From Bacteroidetes bacterium RIFCSPLOWO2_12_FULL_35_15 (GTDB taxonomy: Bacteria > Bacteroidota > Bacteroidia > 2-12-FULL-35-15): DNA of 32,408 nucleotides. The stretch spans positions 1 to 32,408 of the forward strand of contig MEPB01000032.1 in assembly GCA_001769385.1 (NCBI GenBank), given 5' to 3'. A program made the translations under genes and the position numbers. How positions within the stretch are numbered: position 1 is the stretch's first letter; each line of letters begins with the position of its first letter. The notes under the pieces were generated by a model that saw nothing but the letters and a program-made list of their open reading frames with translations, did no database searches and had not been told where the DNA came from. Shown here piece by piece: positions 1 through 7,310 of the stretch.

Positions 1-54
1 CGTGATACAACGCTTTTGTGTATTCAGTTTTTTTGTAATTTCTATTAGTTCCAT
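1..54 (-). CDS. IS1595-like transposase, N-terminal fragment (cut by window edge)
   Basis: Read leftward from an ATG at 54, the frame stays open to the window edge and gives 18 residues, MELIEITKKLNTQKRCIT. This resembles the start of IS1595-superfamily transposases, which open with a 'I-E-I-T-K-K-(F/L)-N-T-(Q/E)-x-x-C-I' segment just before a zinc ribbon and an ISXO2-like DDE domain. The ATG lies one base beyond the stop of the broken acetyltransferase read in the same direction, so the transposase would sit inside that gene. Only the N-terminus is visible. The family call rests on recalled resemblance over a short stretch, and the catalytic domain lies outside the window. Confidence 0.5.
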   Translation of the reverse strand, partial: MELIEITKKLNTQKRCIT

Positions 55-102
55 TTTACAAATATAATAATTCTACCTTATCATATGACATTGCCCTTAT
101 CA
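1..102 (-). mobile_element. Probable end of an IS1595-like insertion sequence
   Basis: The acetyltransferase reading frame loses its expected sequence after the codon for the Pro of its 'LLAVDP' segment, near 103-106. From there to the transposase ATG at 54 the DNA does not encode the conserved acetyl-CoA loop. This stretch holds two direct copies of TGATAAGG (minus strand; 102-95 and 83-76) around GGGCAATGTCATA. I infer that the element's terminus lies between about 95 and 106. The other end is outside the window, so the terminal inverted repeat and target duplication cannot be confirmed. Confidence 0.4.
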
Positions 103-418
103 AAGGATCTACTGCTAACAGTCTAAACCCGGAAGCATTTTGTTCCAGGGTAGCTATTCCTCCGGAGCCGTAATATTTCATGTCGCTAAAATAAACAACT
201 CCTCCTGCTATTTTTCCATCATCAGAAACAGCGACTAACAACTCTGTTTCGGGTTTAGTTGTTAACTCGCCAATATTAGCAAGCATTTTATAGTAATTGG
301 GTTGTTCAGATTCTTTTGGAAACCCTTCCAGTTGCGAATAAACCCGGACCATTAATTTTCCAATTTCCTCAAATTCGCCAGGTTTGGCATTTCTTACTTT
401 ATACTCTTGTTTACTCAT
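56..418 (-). pseudogene. GNAT-family N-acetyltransferase, 3'-truncated by insertion
   Basis: The 120-codon frame begins MSKQEYKVRNAKPGEFEEIG, a normal GNAT N-terminus, and continues through the central strands (about residues 58-80, 'ELLVAVSDDGKIAGGVVYF') to 'GFRLLAVDP' near residue 105. A complete GNAT would follow this with the R/Q-x-x-G-x-G/A loop that binds acetyl-CoA pyrophosphate, then a further 50-60 residues. Here the frame instead reads LIRAMSYDKVELLYL and stops. The cofactor site is missing, so the product should be inactive. The break coincides with the start of an IS1595-like transposase, so insertion explains the loss better than a frameshift. The substrate cannot be guessed. Confidence 0.7.
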
Positions 419-488
419 ATTTTTAGATCTTGTTTAGAATACTATATAAAAAACCATTGATTGTCCGACTAATCACAAAAATATTTTT

Positions 489-1448
489 TTATTTCGAATT
501 AACAATCGCATAAAAAACACCTTTTATCACTTCTGCCATTTTATCAATATCTAAAGTTTCCAAGGTGTCCGTTTTTTCGTGATAATTTGCATTGCGGTAA
601 AATGAAGTATCTGTGATCATTACAGCTGTATAGCCGTATTTCCAATAATTCAAGTGGTCTGAAAAATCGATGCCCGGAATAAATGCGGGTGCGTTTATAG
701 AACAAACTTTTATCGAAGAATTTTTTTTCATTTCTTTTTTTGTGTTACGTACTGTTTTGCCTTGTCCTGTTTTTCCAACTACTGAAATATAATTTCCTTT
801 GGCAGGATAGAACAGTTTCATTAATCCGATCGGATATTCCTGTGATTTAGGCTTTTCAGAAAAATACCCGATCATTTCCAGGCAGATCATCTTTTTAACT
901 TTTACTTTATTATCATGTAACATTTTAGCATGAACAGCACTTCCCATATTTTCTGTTCTGAAATTTGGTGGCTCTTCCAGTGAATACGCAACCAGGTCAA
1001 TTCTGTATTTTAAAATTCCGCCTTGAGATTTTAAGAGTCGTGCTATTTCTAATAACCCTGCAACGCCACTTGCATTGTCATCTGCACCGGGTTGGTTATC
1101 ACATACATCATAGTGGGCACCAACAATTATTCGCTCCGCATCACGCGGCCCGAAAGAACAAATAATGTTTTTATATTCTAGTGTTCCTACTAAATAACTT
1201 TGTTCTTCTACCTGATCAGTTTGTTTTTTAAATTCTTCAAAAATATAGTTGGCACATTGGTTCAGTCTTTCCACATTCGCATCGTTTCTGGCAACAGGTG
1301 ATTTTATAAGAAATTTCAGGTCTGCTAACAAATTGGACTTATCCACAATGATGTTGATTGTGGAGGTGTCCTTAAAAATAAAATCAGTACTTGCAATCAG
1401 ATCAAATGCAGCGATTAAAATAAAAAATATCAATAAATTTTTTTTCAT
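489..1448 (-). CDS. M28-family zinc aminopeptidase, secreted
   Basis: This is a 319-residue protein when started at the ATG at 1448, which gives a signal peptide (MKKNLLIFFILIAAFDLIAS). A longer frame to 1529 would put a non-signal extension in front of it and would run through the promoter, so I prefer 1448. M28 metal-site motifs are in order: 'VGAHYDVCDNQPGADDNASG' (first His/Asp zinc ligands and the bridging Asp), 'SLEEPPNF' (catalytic Glu-Glu), 'CLEMIGYF' (Glu/Asp ligand position), and 'IPGIDFSDHLNYW' towards the end (final His). It should remove N-terminal residues from peptides in the periplasm or outside the cell. It is divergent from the DUF4175 gene; no downstream partner is visible. 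Confidence 0.88.
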   Translation of the reverse strand: MKKNLLIFFILIAAFDLIASTDFIFKDTSTINIIVDKSNLLADLKFLIKSPVARNDANVERLNQCANYIFEEFKKQTDQVEEQSYLVGTLEYKNIICSFGPRDAERIIVGAHYDVCDNQPGADDNASGVAGLLEIARLLKSQGGILKYRIDLVAYSLEEPPNFRTENMGSAVHAKMLHDNKVKVKKMICLEMIGYFSEKPKSQEYPIGLMKLFYPAKGNYISVVGKTGQGKTVRNTKKEMKKNSSIKVCSINAPAFIPGIDFSDHLNYWKYGYTAVMITDTSFYRNANYHEKTDTLETLDIDKMAEVIKGVFYAIVNSK

Positions 1449-1453
1449 TCTTA

Positions 1454-1461
1454 CAAACGTA
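1454..1461 (-). promoter_or_regulatory. -7 box for the M28 peptidase gene
   Basis: The minus strand reads TACGTTTG, a match to the Bacteroidota TAnnTTTG -7 element. It ends only five bases before the ATG at 1448, so the transcript would be leaderless or nearly so. I found no good -33 TTG at the usual distance, so the element is supported by the -7 match only. Confidence 0.45.
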
Positions 1462-1477
1462 GTACATTTTTTGTGTA

Positions 1478-1508
1478 TTGAAAAACAGAGCAAAATTTCG
1501 TATCTTTG
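1478..1508 (+). promoter_or_regulatory. Promoter of the DUF4175/HATPase unit
   Basis: TTG at 1478-1480 and TATCTTTG at 1501-1508 are separated by 20 bp, matching the Bacteroidota primary-sigma pattern TTG-N(17-23)-TAnnTTTG. The ATG of the DUF4175 gene follows at 1554, giving a leader of about 40 nt. This promoter lies back to back with the minus-strand -7 box at 1454-1461. Confidence 0.65.
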
Positions 1509-1553
1509 AAAGAATGTAACAAGGCGCATGAAATAGCGTTATAGAATAAAAAA

Positions 1554-4500
1554 ATGTCAGAATATAAGTATCAGAGTTTAATTGAGAAACTGGATGAATT
1601 CATCCGAAAATACTATAAGAACCAGCTCTTAAGAGGTTTCATTTATAGTATAGGTTTGGTTTTGCTGTTTTTTGTTGCTGTAACCGCCCTTGAATATTTC
1701 GCCCATTTTAATACGGCAGTTCGTACTGTTTTATTTTATTCATTTATCATTACCAGCCTTTTTGTCATTATAAATTTTATTGCCATCCCGCTTTCTAAGC
1801 TATACAAATTCGGTAAAATTATTTCTTACGAAGAAGCGTCAGCTATTATTGGGAAACACTTTTCAAATGTGCAGGATAAATTATTAAATGTATTACAACT
1901 CCAACAACAATCTCAATACTCAAATCCCAATGCTCAATACTCCCTTCTTGAAGCAAGCATCAATCAAAAAACAAAAGAGTTAAAACCTATTCCTTTTACT
2001 TCGGCAATTGACTTTTCTGAAAATAAAAAATATCTGAAGTATGCTTTGATCCCGGTTATGCTGATCGCAATAATTTTATTTGCAGCACCAAGTATTATTA
2101 CGGATGGAACAAAACGCTTAGTAAAACATAGCGACTACTTTGAAAAAGAAGCGCCCTTCCAGTTTGTGATTACCAATAGCGACCTTAAAACTGTTGCTCA
2201 GGAAGATTATCAACTAAAAGTACAGCTTACAGGCAATGAAGTACCCGATAACGTGTATGTAGAAATTGATGGAAATGAATTTAAGTTGGACAAAGAAAAT
2301 ATCGTCAACTTTAATTATACATTTAAAAATGTACAAAAAAACATCAATTTTCAATTGTCTGCCGATGGTTTTAAATCGAAGGAATATGAGTTAGTTGCCT
2401 TACCAAATCCGATTTTATTAAATTTTGATATTGCACTTAATTATCCAAAATATTTGAATAAAAAAGACGAAGTGGTTAAAAATACAGGCGACCTTGTTGT
2501 TCCGGCAGGAACGAAAGTGAGCTGGAATTTCAACACTCAAAATACCAAACAGTTGAGATTAAATTTTAATGATACCTCTTTTTCTGTTTCTCCAACAGCG
2601 GAAAACGCCTTTAATTATTCTGCACGATTGTTTCGTGATAAAACTTATTCGGTAACAACTTCCAATCAGTTTTTGAAAAGCAAAGATTCTGTAACATATA
2701 CCATTAATGTAATTCCGGATGCATATCCACAAATTTCGGTGGACGAAAAAAAGGACTCAACAACCACCAAACGTATTTCTTTTCGGGGAGAAGTAAAAGA
2801 CGATTACGGTTTTAATAAACTAACATTCAATTATCGTTTCATTGTAAATAATGATTCTTCGGCAACCGATAATTATAAAAAAATCACAACTAACGCAAGT
2901 GCTGTTGCAATCAACAAATCTGCTACCCAAGATCAGTTTTTTCATTATTGGGATATGAATGAACTTGGCGTAAACCCGGGCGATCAGATCGAATATTATT
3001 TTGAAGTATGGGATAACGATGGTGTTACCGGAAGCAAATCAACACGTTCACAAAAAATGATCTTTAAAGCACCGACATTAAAAGAGCTTTCTGAAAGTAC
3101 CGACAAGAACAACAATAAAATAAAAGACGACTTGGAAGAAAGTATTCGTCAGGCAAAAGAGGTGCAAAAAGAATTAGCCGATCTGCAACGTAAAGTAGCG
3201 GAGAAAAAAAATCTAAGTTGGGAAGAAAAAAAGAAGCTGCAAGAATTGCTTGACAAACAAAAAGAATTGCAAAATAAAGTAGAGAAAATAAAAAACGAAA
3301 ATCAGCAAAACAACCAACAACAAAACGAGTACAAGCAGCCGGACGAAAAAATAATGGAGAAACAACGACAATTGGAAGAATTGTTTGATAAAGTAATGAC
3401 TCCTGAACTCAAAGAAAAATACAATGAGCTGCAAAAGTTATTGGAGAAGTTGGACAAAGATAAAGTTCAGGAAGCATTGGAAAAAATGAAGCTCGATAAT
3501 AAAGATCTGATGAAAGAGCTGGATCGTAATTTAGAAATTTTCAAACAACTGGAATTTGAACAAAAACTTCAGCAAAGTATTGATAAACTGGATGATCTTG
3601 CTAAGAAACAAGATGATCTGGCAAAAAAAACGGAAGAAAAAAAATCGGATGCAAATGAGCAAAAAGCAAAGCAGGATGATTTAAATAAACAGTTTGAAGA
3701 TGTTAAAAAAGATCTGAAGGATCTTGAAAAAAAGAATAGCGAATTAGAGGAGCCCAAGCCCATGGAGAATACAGAGCAGAAGCAGGAAGACATTAAAAAA
3801 GATATGGAAAACAGTAGTGAGGAGCTCAGTAAAAATCAAAAGAAAAACGCATCCAAATCACAAAAAAGCGCAGCACAAAAAATGGAGAAAATGAGCCAGG
3901 AGTTGTCAAAAATGCAACAATCGATGGAGCAGGAACAACAAACAGAAGATATTAATAAGCTCCGTGATATTTTAGAGAACCTTATTCAACTTTCATTCGG
4001 ACAGGAAACATTGATGGGCCAATTATCAAAAGCAAATACAAATGATCCTCAGTTTTTTAAACTCAATCAGAAACAAAAAAAATTACAAGATGATTCTAAA
4101 ATGATTGAAGATAGCTTATTGGCCCTGAGCAAACGGGTTCCACAAATTCAGGCAACCGTTAATCGTGAAATTAGCGCGATCAATATGAATATGGGAAAGG
4201 CAAGTAATGAGATAAAAGAAGCTCAAACCGCTTCATTTGATGGGAAAAATCACAAACAGGAAGGGGTAAGTCGTCAGCAATTTGCAATGACCTCCATAAA
4301 TAATTTAGCGTTGATGCTTAACGAAGCGTTGAGTCAAATGCAGGCAGAGGCAAAGAAGAAGGATGGTCCTCCGGGTAGTGGCAGCTGTAAAAAGCCGGGA
4401 GGAAACGGTAAAAAACCATCAATGGCAAGTCTTCGTCAAATGCAGGAGCAGCTGAACAAACAAATTCAAAAATTAAAAGAAGGCTTAGAAAAAAACGGAA

Positions 4501-4958
4501 ATAAACCGGGTAACAAACCCGGCATGAATGGTTCGGGAATGAGCCAGGAACTTGCAAAGCTTGCTGCTCAGCAAGAAGCAATCCGCCAGCAATTACAACA
4601 AATGGCCGATCAATTGAACAAAGATGGAAAAGGCGGAGGTAATGTTGGAAAGCTTGCCGAAAAAATGGAAGAAACAGAAACAGATCTGGTAAATAAACTA
4701 TTAAGTAATGAAACTTTAAAGCGCCAACAAGAAATTTTAACACGTTTGTTGGAGTCTGAAAAGGCCGAAAAAGAAAGGGAAATGGACGAAAAGAGACAAT
4801 CCAACGAAGCTAAAAATGAAAATTTTAGTAACCCTAATGAATTTTTTGAGTATAACAGACAAAAACAAAAAGAAACGGAGTTATTAAAAACGGTCCCGGC
4901 CTCATTAAATCCTTTCTTTAAGTTAAAAGTCAATCAATACTTTAACAAATTCGAATAA
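1554..4958 (+). CDS. DUF4175-family membrane-anchored coiled-coil protein
   Basis: This is a 1134-residue protein. It has three N-terminal hydrophobic segments (about residues 29-50, 58-80 and 162-182), then a beta-rich region to about residue 500 that may be extracytoplasmic, then a very long charged coiled coil (about 515-890) dominated by Lys, Glu, Gln and Asp. A Gly/Pro/Lys-rich linker lies near 935-965, with a second Gly/Asn/Pro-rich stretch near 990-1005. The architecture matches the large DUF4175 proteins common in Bacteroidota, whose function is not established. The stop is 3 bp before the start of the RsbW-like ATPase, so the two are almost certainly co-transcribed. Its size and coiled coil suggest a structural or envelope-spanning role, but that is inference. 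Confidence 0.75.
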   Translation: MSEYKYQSLIEKLDEFIRKYYKNQLLRGFIYSIGLVLLFFVAVTALEYFAHFNTAVRTVLFYSFIITSLFVIINFIAIPLSKLYKFGKIISYEEASAIIGKHFSNVQDKLLNVLQLQQQSQYSNPNAQYSLLEASINQKTKELKPIPFTSAIDFSENKKYLKYALIPVMLIAIILFAAPSIITDGTKRLVKHSDYFEKEAPFQFVITNSDLKTVAQEDYQLKVQLTGNEVPDNVYVEIDGNEFKLDKENIVNFNYTFKNVQKNINFQLSADGFKSKEYELVALPNPILLNFDIALNYPKYLNKKDEVVKNTGDLVVPAGTKVSWNFNTQNTKQLRLNFNDTSFSVSPTAENAFNYSARLFRDKTYSVTTSNQFLKSKDSVTYTINVIPDAYPQISVDEKKDSTTTKRISFRGEVKDDYGFNKLTFNYRFIVNNDSSATDNYKKITTNASAVAINKSATQDQFFHYWDMNELGVNPGDQIEYYFEVWDNDGVTGSKSTRSQKMIFKAPTLKELSESTDKNNNKIKDDLEESIRQAKEVQKELADLQRKVAEKKNLSWEEKKKLQELLDKQKELQNKVEKIKNENQQNNQQQNEYKQPDEKIMEKQRQLEELFDKVMTPELKEKYNELQKLLEKLDKDKVQEALEKMKLDNKDLMKELDRNLEIFKQLEFEQKLQQSIDKLDDLAKKQDDLAKKTEEKKSDANEQKAKQDDLNKQFEDVKKDLKDLEKKNSELEEPKPMENTEQKQEDIKKDMENSSEELSKNQKKNASKSQKSAAQKMEKMSQELSKMQQSMEQEQQTEDINKLRDILENLIQLSFGQETLMGQLSKANTNDPQFFKLNQKQKKLQDDSKMIEDSLLALSKRVPQIQATVNREISAINMNMGKASNEIKEAQTASFDGKNHKQEGVSRQQFAMTSINNLALMLNEALSQMQAEAKKKDGPPGSGSCKKPGGNGKKPSMASLRQMQEQLNKQIQKLKEGLEKNGNKPGNKPGMNGSGMSQELAKLAAQQEAIRQQLQQMADQLNKDGKGGGNVGKLAEKMEETETDLVNKLLSNETLKRQQEILTRLLESEKAEKEREMDEKRQSNEAKNENFSNPNEFFEYNRQKQKETELLKTVPASLNPFFKLKVNQYFNKFE

Positions 4959-4961
4959 TAA

Positions 4962-5378
4962 ATGGTACTTGCAGAAAATCAAAAAATAAGGATTTCTTCC
5001 AAATCAGAGAACATAATCCTTGTTGAACGCATGATAGAAGATGTTTGTGATCTTTTCAATATTAGTGAAGATTATTATGGAAACATTTTGGTAGCGTTGA
5101 CAGAAGCTGTAAATAATGCGATCTATCATGGAAACGCTGCAAACCCTAAAAAGAATATCGATATTTATTTTAAATCATTTCCCGGTCATGTTTCTTTTAT
5201 TGTTAAAGACGAAGGGGATGGTTTTAATTATACCAACTTGCCAGACCCTACTGATCCTGAAAACATTGAAAAACCAAATGGACGAGGCGTATTTTTAATG
5301 CGAAACCTTGCTGATAAAGTTTCATTTGAAGACAATGGAAGTAAAGTGGTTTTAGACTTTAAGGTTTCTGCCAACTAA
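4962..5378 (+). CDS. RsbW/SpoIIAB-like ATP-binding regulatory protein (HATPase_c_2)
   Basis: This is a 138-residue single-domain GHKL ATPase. The N-box is visible at 'LTEAVNNAIYHGN' (Glu48, Asn51/52), the G1 box at 'VKDEGDGF' (about 82-88) and the G2 box at 'NGRGVFLMRNLAD' (about 106-118). The length equals that of anti-sigma serine kinases of the RsbW type, and there is no sensor, dimerisation or receiver domain. In that family the protein phosphorylates an anti-anti-sigma partner or sequesters a sigma factor. No STAS-domain or sigma gene is nearby, so the partner is unknown. It follows the DUF4175 gene by 3 bp and ends just before a strong terminator, so the pair forms a self-contained unit. 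Confidence 0.85.
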   Translation: MVLAENQKIRISSKSENIILVERMIEDVCDLFNISEDYYGNILVALTEAVNNAIYHGNAANPKKNIDIYFKSFPGHVSFIVKDEGDGFNYTNLPDPTDPENIEKPNGRGVFLMRNLADKVSFEDNGSKVVLDFKVSAN

Positions 5379-5427
5379 TATAAACGTTATATAACATTAC
5401 ACAACCCGTGCTACTCCAAACGCACAA

Positions 5428-5471
5428 ATAGGCAACTCGTTAATTAAATTTAACGGTTGCCTATATTTTTT
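5428..5471 (+). terminator. Rho-independent terminator after the HATPase gene
   Basis: ATAGGCAAC (5428-5436) pairs with GTTGCCTAT (5456-5464), and CGTTAA (5438-5443) pairs with TTAACG (5450-5455). One bulged T lies between the two stems and the loop is six bases. An A and a run of T follow directly. It closes the DUF4175/HATPase unit. Confidence 0.85.
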
Positions 5472-5518
5472 ACCGATAACTCCTTTTTTCATTTAATCAG
5501 CGCTCCTTTGTAAATACG

Positions 5519-5526
5519 TATCTTTG
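5519..5526 (+). promoter_or_regulatory. -7 box next to a start codon
   Basis: TATCTTTG matches TAnnTTTG and is followed after only four bases (TTCC) by the ATG at 5531. A leaderless transcript is the simple reading. No TTG is seen 17-23 bp upstream. Confidence 0.5.
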
Positions 5527-5530
5527 TTCC

Positions 5531-5875
5531 ATGGATATTGATTTAGAGAAAAATTTTCAAATAGCATTAAAAAAATTAGCGCCCCAGTTTGGAGAAGGAT
5601 TGGATATACAAGCCGTTTTGTTCTTAATAGGTGTACAAGAATTAGGAAAAGGATTTATAAAACTTACGAAAGAAGAAAAGGTAGATGTATTGCATGTTGC
5701 AATATGTACATTGCTTGCACCGTATGGATTTTATGAATATGAAGGCTTAGATAAAGACGGCTGGCCACATTGGAAAGCAAATGAAAAATTACCTCCTTTA
5801 AAGTCAGATCAACAGCAACAGTTAATGAAACAGGCCATTATAGACTATTTTTTTAATAAAGAAATGATTAATTGA
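5531..5875 (+). CDS. Conserved hypothetical protein, 114 aa
   Basis: This is a small soluble protein with no signal peptide or membrane segment. It opens MDIDLEKNFQIALKKLAPQF and contains 'AVLFLIGVQELGKGF', 'DVLHVAICTLLAPYGFYEYEGLD' and 'DGWPHWKANEKLPPL'. I recognise this pattern as a widespread Bacteroidota protein of unknown function, and the Trp-Pro-His-Trp cluster looks conserved. It stands alone after a terminator, has its own -7 box, and converges with the lipoprotein gene at 5886. No function can be proposed. Confidence 0.75.
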   Translation: MDIDLEKNFQIALKKLAPQFGEGLDIQAVLFLIGVQELGKGFIKLTKEEKVDVLHVAICTLLAPYGFYEYEGLDKDGWPHWKANEKLPPLKSDQQQQLMKQAIIDYFFNKEMIN

Positions 5876-5885
5876 TCCCGGATTA

Positions 5886-6248
5886 TTACTTTATGGTTAC
5901 GGTAGTTTCAGTCTTTTTCCCCGGCTCATCTAATCGAAGGACGCCAACACCTGTCATTCCCGGATAATTAGCCGCTTGTGTAGCAAACACATCAAATATG
6001 GCAGGAAGTTTTACTTCAAATGATACAACCCCGGAACCATCGGTTGTTCCAACATATTCTACCTGCCCATTAACCGAAGGGGCAGCCAGTTTTACAGTTG
6101 CAACCGCAACAGGTATTCCTGCCGTATCAACAACCATTACTTTACCATAACATGTTTTATCTTTTTTGCATGAGGTGGTTGAAATTGCTGTGAAAAGCAA
6201 TAAAAAAACAATAGCAATTGAAGAAAATCTTAGAACAAACGTTTTCAT
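5886..6248 (-). CDS. Small lipoprotein with a carboxypeptidase-regulatory-like fold
   Basis: This is a 120-residue protein with a hydrophobic N-terminus and a lipobox ending TTSC at Cys27, followed by Lys-Lys-Asp. It should therefore be lipidated and exported. The mature part (about residues 33-118) reads 'CYGKVMVVDTAGIPVAVATV ... GTTDGSGVVSFEVKLPAIFDV', the pattern of a CarboxypepD_reg/transthyretin-like beta sandwich in which a short beta hairpin follows 'DTAGxPV'. Such domains are usually structural or binding modules on the Bacteroidota surface. The gene is convergent with the 114-aa gene (10 bp apart) and divergent from the cyclophilin gene. Confidence 0.75.
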   Translation of the reverse strand: MKTFVLRFSSIAIVFLLLFTAISTTSCKKDKTCYGKVMVVDTAGIPVAVATVKLAAPSVNGQVEYVGTTDGSGVVSFEVKLPAIFDVFATQAANYPGMTGVGVLRLDEPGKKTETTVTIK

Positions 6249-6283
6249 GGTTGTTGGTTTTGCATTCGTAAAATACTAATTTT

Positions 6284-6316
6284 TTGTACTATTTATACAA
6301 CTCTTAATTATCTTTA
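6284..6316 (+). promoter_or_regulatory. Putative promoter of the cyclophilin gene
   Basis: TTG at 6284-6286 and TATCTTTA at 6309-6316 (one mismatch to TAnnTTTG) are separated by 22 bp. The ATG follows at 6343. Confidence 0.45.
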
Positions 6317-6342
6317 CAATCAACAAATCTAAAAAAATATTC

Positions 6343-7185
6343 ATGAATAACAAAAAACTCTTCATTGCTTTTTGCCTGATCACATTTTCTTTTTTGTTTT
6401 TCTCTTCTTTTAAAGATCTTAAAGATGGAGGTTCTGGTGAAATAAAGGTAGTGATTACAACTGATTATGGAGTAATAAAAATAAAACTTTATAACGAAAC
6501 TCCGCTTCATCGTGATAATTTTTTGAAACTTGTTAAAGAGCATTATTATGATAGTTTAATGTTTCATCGGGTAATTCGTAGTTTTATGGTTCAAGGGGGC
6601 GATCCCGATTCAAAAACAGCTGCACCACTGATGGAATTAGGAAATGGAGGCCCGGCTTATACAATTCCTGCAGAGTTCAATCAACAAATTTTTCATAAAA
6701 AAGGAGCCTTGGCAGCAGCTCGGGAAAGCGACCTGGAAAATCCATTGCAAGCATCGTCCGGTTCACAATTTTATATTGTTCAGGGGCGAATTTTTACCGA
6801 TTCACTACTGAAGATACAAGCTAAGCGTATTACGAAGATGAAATTATACAATGAAATAATTAATTCACCTGAAAATAAAAGTATTCACGAAAAATATAAA
6901 ACATTTGTAAAAGCGGAGTTACTTGATAGCATTAAATATATAAACGACTTTATCAATAAGCAGGTAGAACAAAAATTGCCGGCAGCAACTCCGTATAAAT
7001 TTTCGGAGGAACAAATAAAAGCGTACACAACAATTGGCGGAACACCACATTTAGATAACAGTTATACTGTTTTTGGCGAAGTGTATGAAGGCTTTGATGT
7101 GATTGACGAAATAGCCAAACAAGGAGTAGATAAGAACGCAAGACCACTTACGGATATCCGAATGAAAATATCATTAATTCCGTAA
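6343..7185 (+). CDS. Cyclophilin-type peptidyl-prolyl isomerase, exported
   Basis: This is a 280-residue protein with an N-terminal hydrophobic segment (residues 5-22) that looks like a signal peptide or anchor, so folding assistance in the periplasm is likely. The cyclophilin core is clear: 'ITTDYGVIKIKLYNETPLHRDNF' (39-60), then 'FHRVIRSFMVQGGDP' (74-88) with the catalytic-site Phe-His-Arg and Gln, then 'SGSQFYIVQGRIF', and 'YTVFGEVYEGFDVIDEIA' near the end. About 75 Lys/Glu-rich residues are inserted between the SGSQFYIVQG strand and the C-terminal strands, which makes it longer than the ~165-residue minimal domain. Large inserts at this place are common in Bacteroidota members. The stop codon overlaps a -7-like box for the next gene. 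Confidence 0.9.
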   Translation: MNNKKLFIAFCLITFSFLFFSSFKDLKDGGSGEIKVVITTDYGVIKIKLYNETPLHRDNFLKLVKEHYYDSLMFHRVIRSFMVQGGDPDSKTAAPLMELGNGGPAYTIPAEFNQQIFHKKGALAAARESDLENPLQASSGSQFYIVQGRIFTDSLLKIQAKRITKMKLYNEIINSPENKSIHEKYKTFVKAELLDSIKYINDFINKQVEQKLPAATPYKFSEEQIKAYTTIGGTPHLDNSYTVFGEVYEGFDVIDEIAKQGVDKNARPLTDIRMKISLIP

Positions 7186-7190
7186 CTTCG
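7183..7190 (+). promoter_or_regulatory. -7-like box overlapping the cyclophilin stop codon
   Basis: TAACTTCG matches TAnnTTTG with one mismatch and is followed by CGCC, a context often seen in this phylum. It begins exactly on the TAA stop of the cyclophilin gene. It would start transcription about 110 nt upstream of pheS, so that the mRNA includes the 30-codon ORF at 7218. Confidence 0.45.
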
Positions 7191-7217
7191 CGCCATTAAT
7201 TTATAGAGAATTAAAAG

Positions 7218-7310
7218 ATGAAATTTCATGCACAAAAAAAGTGCAGAAGCGTAAATGAAGATAGCATGGCGTGTTCCATGTGGCAATTAAAAACAATTAT
7301 CTACTCATGA
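7218..7310 (+). CDS. Possible 30-aa leader peptide overlapping the pheS start
   Basis: An ATG at 7218 opens 30 codons, MKFHAQKKCRSVNEDSMACS followed by ten more residues, and ends on TGA at 7308-7310. That stop overlaps the pheS ATG (7307-7309) in the arrangement ATGA, the classic layout for translational coupling. Two small hairpins lie within it (TGCAC/GTGCA around A7 at 7229-7245, and CATGG/CCATG at 7265-7280). There is only one Phe codon, so a simple pheL-type attenuator is not indicated. It could equally be a chance ORF in the leader. Confidence 0.3.
   Translation: MKFHAQKKCRSVNEDSMACSMWQLKTIIYS

Noticed and set aside
56-130. A frameshift as the cause of the acetyltransferase truncation
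   Set aside because: Neither other frame restores the GNAT R/Q-x-x-G-x-G motif, and a transposase-like ORF begins at the break, so insertion is the better reading.
1249-1529. Plus-strand open frame and an N-terminally longer M28 gene
   Set aside because: The plus-strand frame is the antisense shadow of the peptidase. The longer M28 start at 1529 runs through the promoters and would hide the signal peptide.
3213-4933. Several minus-strand open frames inside the DUF4175 gene
   Set aside because: They are poly-Phe/Leu/Ser shadows of the Lys/Glu-rich coiled coil, with no family resemblance or spacing that supports genes.
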